NCBI GenBank assembly: GCA_029216955.1
Contig: JANAVB010033216.1
Span: 5,749,019-5,813,018, forward strand
Reading direction: 5' to 3'
Length of the DNA stretch: 64,000 bases
Source: Iris pallida
Lineage: Eukaryota; Streptophyta; Magnoliopsida; Asparagales; Iridaceae
This document shows positions 59,393-64,000 of this stretch, piece by piece. The notes beneath the pieces were generated by a model. The model did no database searches, had not been told where the DNA came from, and saw nothing but the letters and a program-made list of their open reading frames with translations. The position numbers and the translations under genes were made by a program. Each line of letters opens with the position of its first letter. The first letter of the stretch is position 1.

Positions 59393-60651
59393 CTATATTG
59401 TCATATACTTAATTAAGATAACACTCATATGAGCAGTATGCTTATGAAAGACCTTGGGTGATAATACTTTTGTGAGTGGATCCGCTAACATGGAGTTTGT
59501 CCTAATGTGCTACAAGGACACTTTAACCATTCTAAAATCTTTCCTTCACAACTAAAAACTTTATGTCAATATCCTTTGACTTATACAAGTTCTTGTTGTT
59601 ATTGGAATACTGTACTGCTGGTTTATTGTTACACCATAATTTGAGTGGTCTTTCGACACCCTCCTGCAAGCGCAGCCTTGTGACAAAATTTTGCAACTAT
59701 ATTCCCTGAATGAATGCCGCGCAGCATGCATGCTATAAGCCTTGTTGCCATAGTGTAAGAAGTTATGAGTGTCTGTTTAATACTCATCCAAAATATATCT
59801 TCACTAGTCAACAGGTAAACTTAACCAGATGTTGATCTCCTGCTGTGTTGGCATCCAGCAAAATCGGAGTCGGAATACTTTATGATCTCCAAAATTATCC
59901 GATCTCCTGTAAAGAGCATATAATTCATTATTCTCTATTAATTACTTAGGTAGCTTGGCTGCTATCCAATTATCCATCCACATTTGCTTAAATATCTGCC
60001 TAACATTCCAATTATATGCGTAATATCCTGACGCGTACATACTTAAGCATATATTAGACTCCCTATAACTGATCATGAACGGAACAGACTAATCTTAGGG
60101 CACTTGATTGAGACTGAACTAGTCTCCTTTAGCGATATGTGTCACCTTATTTGTATTAAATACTTTAATTGATATATAAAACCAGAAAATATATCTACTC
60201 TCGCTGAACTTGTGATAGACACAATCTTCAAAATGTTTATCTCAAAACCAAACGAGATAATCACTTGGTGAAATTTGAAGTACCTTTGACGAGAAACATT
60301 CTTGAGTCCATAAATATATTTTGTCAGTTTGTAAACCATATTCTTTGGGTCCTCTGACACAAAGTTTTCTGGTTGCACTATATAAATTATTTCGTCAATG
60401 TTACTATTGAGAAACGTCGTTTGACATCCATTTGATATAACACAAGGTCAAAATATGCAACAAGTGCTATGATTGTTTTAAAAAAGTCTTTCAAAGAAAC
60501 CGAAGAAAAAGACTCTTTAAAATCAATCCCTAACTTTTGAGTAAAGTCACTAGCTACAATACGTACTTTATAGCTCTTCACATTACCCTTCAAATCATTC
60601 TTGGTTTTAAATATCTATTTGCAACCAATGGACTTTGCACCTTTTGGTAAT
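59393..60651 (-). pseudogene. copia H RT and RNase H remnants
   Basis: Leftward from 60651: LPKGAKSIGCK, a stop where Trp is expected, IFKTKNDLKGNVKSYKVRIVASDFTQKLGIDFKESFSSVS, ALVAYFDLVLYQMDVK, then MQPENFVSEDPKNMVYKLTKYIYGLKNVSRQ. The RNase H end is seen in shifted frames (YSNNNKNLYKSKDIDIKF and DPLTKV-like). Multiple stops and frameshifts; the YVDD region is not readable. Inactive. Confidence 0.82.
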
Positions 60652-62709
60652 TGTCACGCCCCAGAACCAGAATACTGGAGTGCGGGGGCAGACATAGCCA
60701 GCTACGTATATGAAATGGAATCCATCTCGCTATACGGTCACGGCTGTCTGGATACATAAGGGTTTACTACAAGCCAACAGTCTCCTATGGTCATGAACAA
60801 GCCTAGTGTCTCAATCACAAGCAAGTAAGTAATTGTTACAAGATGTATGATCATTAAATATACAATAATAAGGCATCCCAAATATTACATATTCAGCTGA
60901 TCATGAAGCTAGTCGTTACAAAATGTTAGGACTAGCAAGAGTTTAGTCATACATGATCAACCCTAGGATCCGTCAATCATGTTACAGCCCATATGCAGAC
61001 AATAAGTAAGTGCAATCGAGCTAAACAGGTGCTCGTCGGCTAAACGCCTCAAAAGAATATTTTTACAATAGAGTGGAAGAGCCAAAAATAACCCACTCGT
61101 TGCCCTGGTTACGCCTGGTATTCACCATCGGGCTGGAAAAGCGGTAGACCCTCTGGAGCTGCTCCGAAATCTGGCCATACAAAACTAGCTAGGTCAGATC
61201 CCAGAAAGAGCAAGTGCCACAAGGAAGCTTCACTTAGGAACTAAAACCAGCAATCAGCACAAGAGTATAAAATAAGGTAAAAACTGGAATTAAGGTAAAT
61301 ACATCAGGATGATATACGACGAGATAACCATGAAACTATTCAGATAACCAGGTTACAACCCGTAAACCAAACAAGGACCGGGGTTGTAACCCTTCATCTG
61401 AACGGAACTTGGTTTCCCACCATTTATCGGCAAGATAATACAAGCATTCTGGTCATTCAATAATCTGGAACAGGATCAGGGCAAGACTAGACTGGTTAGA
61501 CTCCGTCCAATCACTTCACGGCCAAACAAGAATTACGGCTTGATACTTTAACTAACTAGGGTTGTCACAAGCCTAATTACTAACAAGATGCAGTGAGATT
61601 ATTCCACAGCCACAAGCCCTGCAGACCATCCAGGTTACCCGGGTTAAAAGATTTAGAGTTGAATTCAGGTGGGTACATCGTCCAGGAAACGAATGTACCC
61701 TTAGGTAGCTTGAAGGGTGCAACACATGACAGTGTGCTGGAAATGTGCCCTACTCGACGGCAGGCTACAGATCCCAAGGCGTGCCCAGGTAACGGGATTG
61801 CCTGTAGCTGGGAGATCTCTTCATAACTAATGTATTAATCTAGTTATTAGCCTTAGTCCAATTTAGTAGGTACTCCTGACCGTGGTACTCAGGAGTCCCC
61901 TCCTAGACATGATGCAAGACAGGACTGCATTATTTATACAAGCACAAGCGTCCACGATGTCCGGATTAATTATACAGGTCATGTCATGTCAGGTAGCCGT
62001 CGCAACAGCTTATCAAGATATATCATGTCAGGTCTACTTGTCAGGAGTGCGCCACGACGGGCCACTATCATGTCATGTCAGGTTAGTCATGTCAGGAGTG
62101 CACCACTACGGGTCACTGTCGTGTTATGCTAGTTCCTTGTCATACCATGCCATGTACAATAGTCATTCCAAACATATTAAGTAAAATCGAGTTCAGGACA
62201 AAAAGGCGTAAGGATATAAAATGGGCGTAAAAATATACAATAAGGAGTTACAAAACATGGGTAATTAATGATAAATAATAATACACAGGATTATTAGAAA
62301 GTCATGCGGCTCAGGCCTATGCGGCCAGGGGAGGATAAGACACATGCGGCTCAATTAGGTGAGCGCATGCGGCCAGGGTCCCTGAACCCATGCGGCCAAG
62401 ACAAGAGGGGCGCATGCGGCTCAGGGGGACGAGGGCGCATGCGGCCCAATTAGGTGAGTCTCATGCGGCTAGCGGAAGAGAAGTCCATGCGGCTGGATCT
62501 GGGCCAGGCGCACGCGGCTTAGTAGAAGCCCATGCGGCTCAGGAAATAAAGGATGCATATGCGGTTGGGATTAATCAGGACCATGTGGCCCGGACTAAGA
62601 AGTCCATGCGGCTGGGTCTGGGGGTTCTCATGCGGCTCGAAGATCAGGGCCCATGCGGCTCGGGGATCCAGACAGTCATGCGGCTGAGAGGACTCGAGTC
62701 CTCATGCGG
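60652..62709 (-). repeat. LTR of a gypsy-type element, interrupted at 62710
   Basis: Starts tgtcacgccccagaacc, ending in CGTGACA on the minus strand like the LARD LTR. It inserted in copia H RT (gtaat precedes it). No coding sequence is visible in it. It carries repeated catgtcaggagtgc-accac units near 62037-62120 and the motif array at 62301-62709. Confidence 0.65.
62301..62709. repeat. array of CATGCGGC-type motifs
   Basis: About 18 copies of catgcggc(t/c) or close variants in 409 bp, spaced roughly 15-30 bp, with variable spacers. Strand-biased: all read the same way on the plus strand. The next LTR starts within the last copy (tcatgcgg then tgtcacg). Confidence 0.93.
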
Positions 62710-64000
62710 TGTCACGCCCCAGAACCAGAATACTGGAGAGCGGGGGAATGACTCAGCCAGCTACGTATTACCGGTAGATGAATACCGTATAATACGATCA
62801 ATTCTGTCTAAAAGATGAGGGGGTGCATACTACATGAAAGTCTCACTATGGTCATTTCACATCTATTGTCTCAATCATTCAAATAAGAAACAGAAATAGA
62901 GAACATGTAAGATAAAGCAGTAAGGCGTCCCAAACGCTCAGTCAAAATGTTCTTGATATATGGCTTTACAAAACATAGCCAGATGATGTAGCAAAGTGTA
63001 CACAATTATTATCAGCTACAGTCTGACTTAATTACAATTATGCAAAAGTAAGTACAAGACAATCCGACTAACATGTCGGTGCCAAACGGCAAGGTATTAA
63101 GTAAATAACAAAACGAGTGGAAAAGTAAGGAACCCACTCGAGTCCTCCTGCGATCATTCCTCTAATATTGACCATCTTAGAGGTGGAAGTAAGCGGAGTC
63201 CTCGGGAACCGGCTCTAAATCTGGCCATACAAAACCAGAGAGGTTAGACCTCTAATAGCAAGTACCACAAGAAAGCACGATATGAGAAATTAAAACCAGT
63301 AATAAGAGAATATGATAAGTAGGTCTCTGCTTGCCACTGGGATTCACATAACATCACGACACTTCGAACCAACCTTCCAACCAAACAAGGACAGAAGTTG
63401 GCCCGTCATGTCCTGACATTCTGATCATCTCAGTTAGGTAACAGAGTAGGTACAGCACACAAACAAATTAATTTAAACGACCATGCAACTACTACGGCTT
63501 GCTACTGTGAGTTCCAAGTTATCCTAGAATTATGCAATAAAGGATTCCTCAGCTCTTACTATGTGCAAGCAAGGCTAGTTTACCCAGTCAATCAATTGCG
63601 CCAATTATGAATTAGACGAGTCCCAGTGGGACGCCCGTCATCAATATACAATATACAATAGATAATATAACCAGATACTGCTCCCTGTCCGTGTGGCAGA
63701 TTTGCAGTATCGGTAGGGACCAACCGGCCTGTCGGACACTACTAGTCCCAAGAGGGCTGCCATGTAAGAACTCAGGAATCCATTCTCTCCATGCAATCAT
63801 TATTTTATTTAACTTAATAGTCTCTACGTTGAGTGAAATCCCATGCCGTAGATCATGGTCATTCAGAATGAGTACTTCCGTACAAGTACGATATGCCCAA
63901 CTCTACAACGATACCCGTGCGGTTAGGTTGTAGGTTTTACATAGCGTAATACAACAATCAAAACTAACCACAGAATAATCATGCCTTGACCATCAAGTAC
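62710..64000 (-). repeat. second gypsy-type LTR, runs off the window
   Basis: Starts tgtcacgccccagaaccagaatactgg, as does 60652, and keeps cagccagctacgta, but then diverges strongly, so it is a related but distinct family. It is inserted in the 60652 LTR. No coding region before the window end. Confidence 0.7.

Larger units (their letters stand above)
56904..60651 (-). mobile_element. Ty1/copia element H, 3' part, minus strand
   Basis: RT and RNase H remnants at 59400-60651 are followed leftward by an LTR (about 56904-59392) that a CACTA element splits. The right side is cut at 60651 by another LTR insertion, inside the RT N-terminus. A lineage different from copia A/D: its RT has IFKTKNDLKGNVKSYKVR and MQPENFVSEDP motifs. 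Confidence 0.78.

Noticed and set aside
62301..62709. CRISPR-like array of short repeats and spacers
   Set aside because: Repeats of 8-9 bp with variable spacing, no leader or cas genes, plant nuclear context; a motif array in an LTR.

Overview
This is a nuclear segment of a flowering plant. It is dominated by nested, mostly broken transposable elements. The only convincing host gene is part of a split, intron-bearing ABC1/aarF-type atypical kinase gene on the minus strand. There is no sign of prokaryotic organisation. The GC-rich first exon hints at a monocot, but the species cannot be named from this sequence alone.

Layout from left to right. (1) 1-4127 is the 3' part of a degenerate Ty1/copia element (copia A, plus strand), inserted in the 5' LTR of an old Ty3/gypsy element (gypsy C, about 4128-11272). 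A 2.47-kb tandem duplication (2661-5134 and 5135-7604) copied the copia RT/RNase H, its LTR and the start of gypsy C. (2) 11540-23868 is an old gypsy element (gypsy B, minus) that keeps only gag and protease. It was hit by a GC-rich hAT element (21771-22550) and by a young Tekay-like, chromodomain-type gypsy element (gypsy E, 13354-21578, minus). E has 1.67-kb LTRs, a perfect 5-bp target duplication and only two visible pol lesions. (3) 24882-31082 is an old full-span copia element (copia D, minus) with an internal deletion and three hAT-type insertions. (4) 31779-37529 holds three exons of the ABC1 kinase gene. Copia D and, by inference, the whole B/E/C/A nest would lie in its third intron if the gene is still whole. 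Intron 2 carries a hAT element, an RTE LINE tail and a tRNA-like SINE. (5) 39702-51323 is a LARD-like non-autonomous element with 4.5-kb LTRs and a 2.6-kb internal region without coding capacity. (6) 51324-56830 holds fragments of related LTRs, a GC-rich tandem duplication, inverted-repeat MITEs and a Tourist-like MITE with TTA target duplications. (7) 56904-60651 is the 3' half of another copia element (copia H, minus) with a CACTA element in its LTR. From 60652 two further gypsy-type LTRs are stacked, the second running off the window. The first contains an 18-copy array of a CATGCGGC-type motif.

The contents do not form a pathway. The organising principle is insertion order: B is older than E and the 21771 hAT; copia D is older than its three hAT insertions; gypsy C is older than copia A, which is older than the tandem duplication. 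I found no convincing new biological system. The most notable items are the LARD-like element, the duplication inside nested retrotransposons, the kinase gene split across TE-filled introns, and the motif array inside an LTR.
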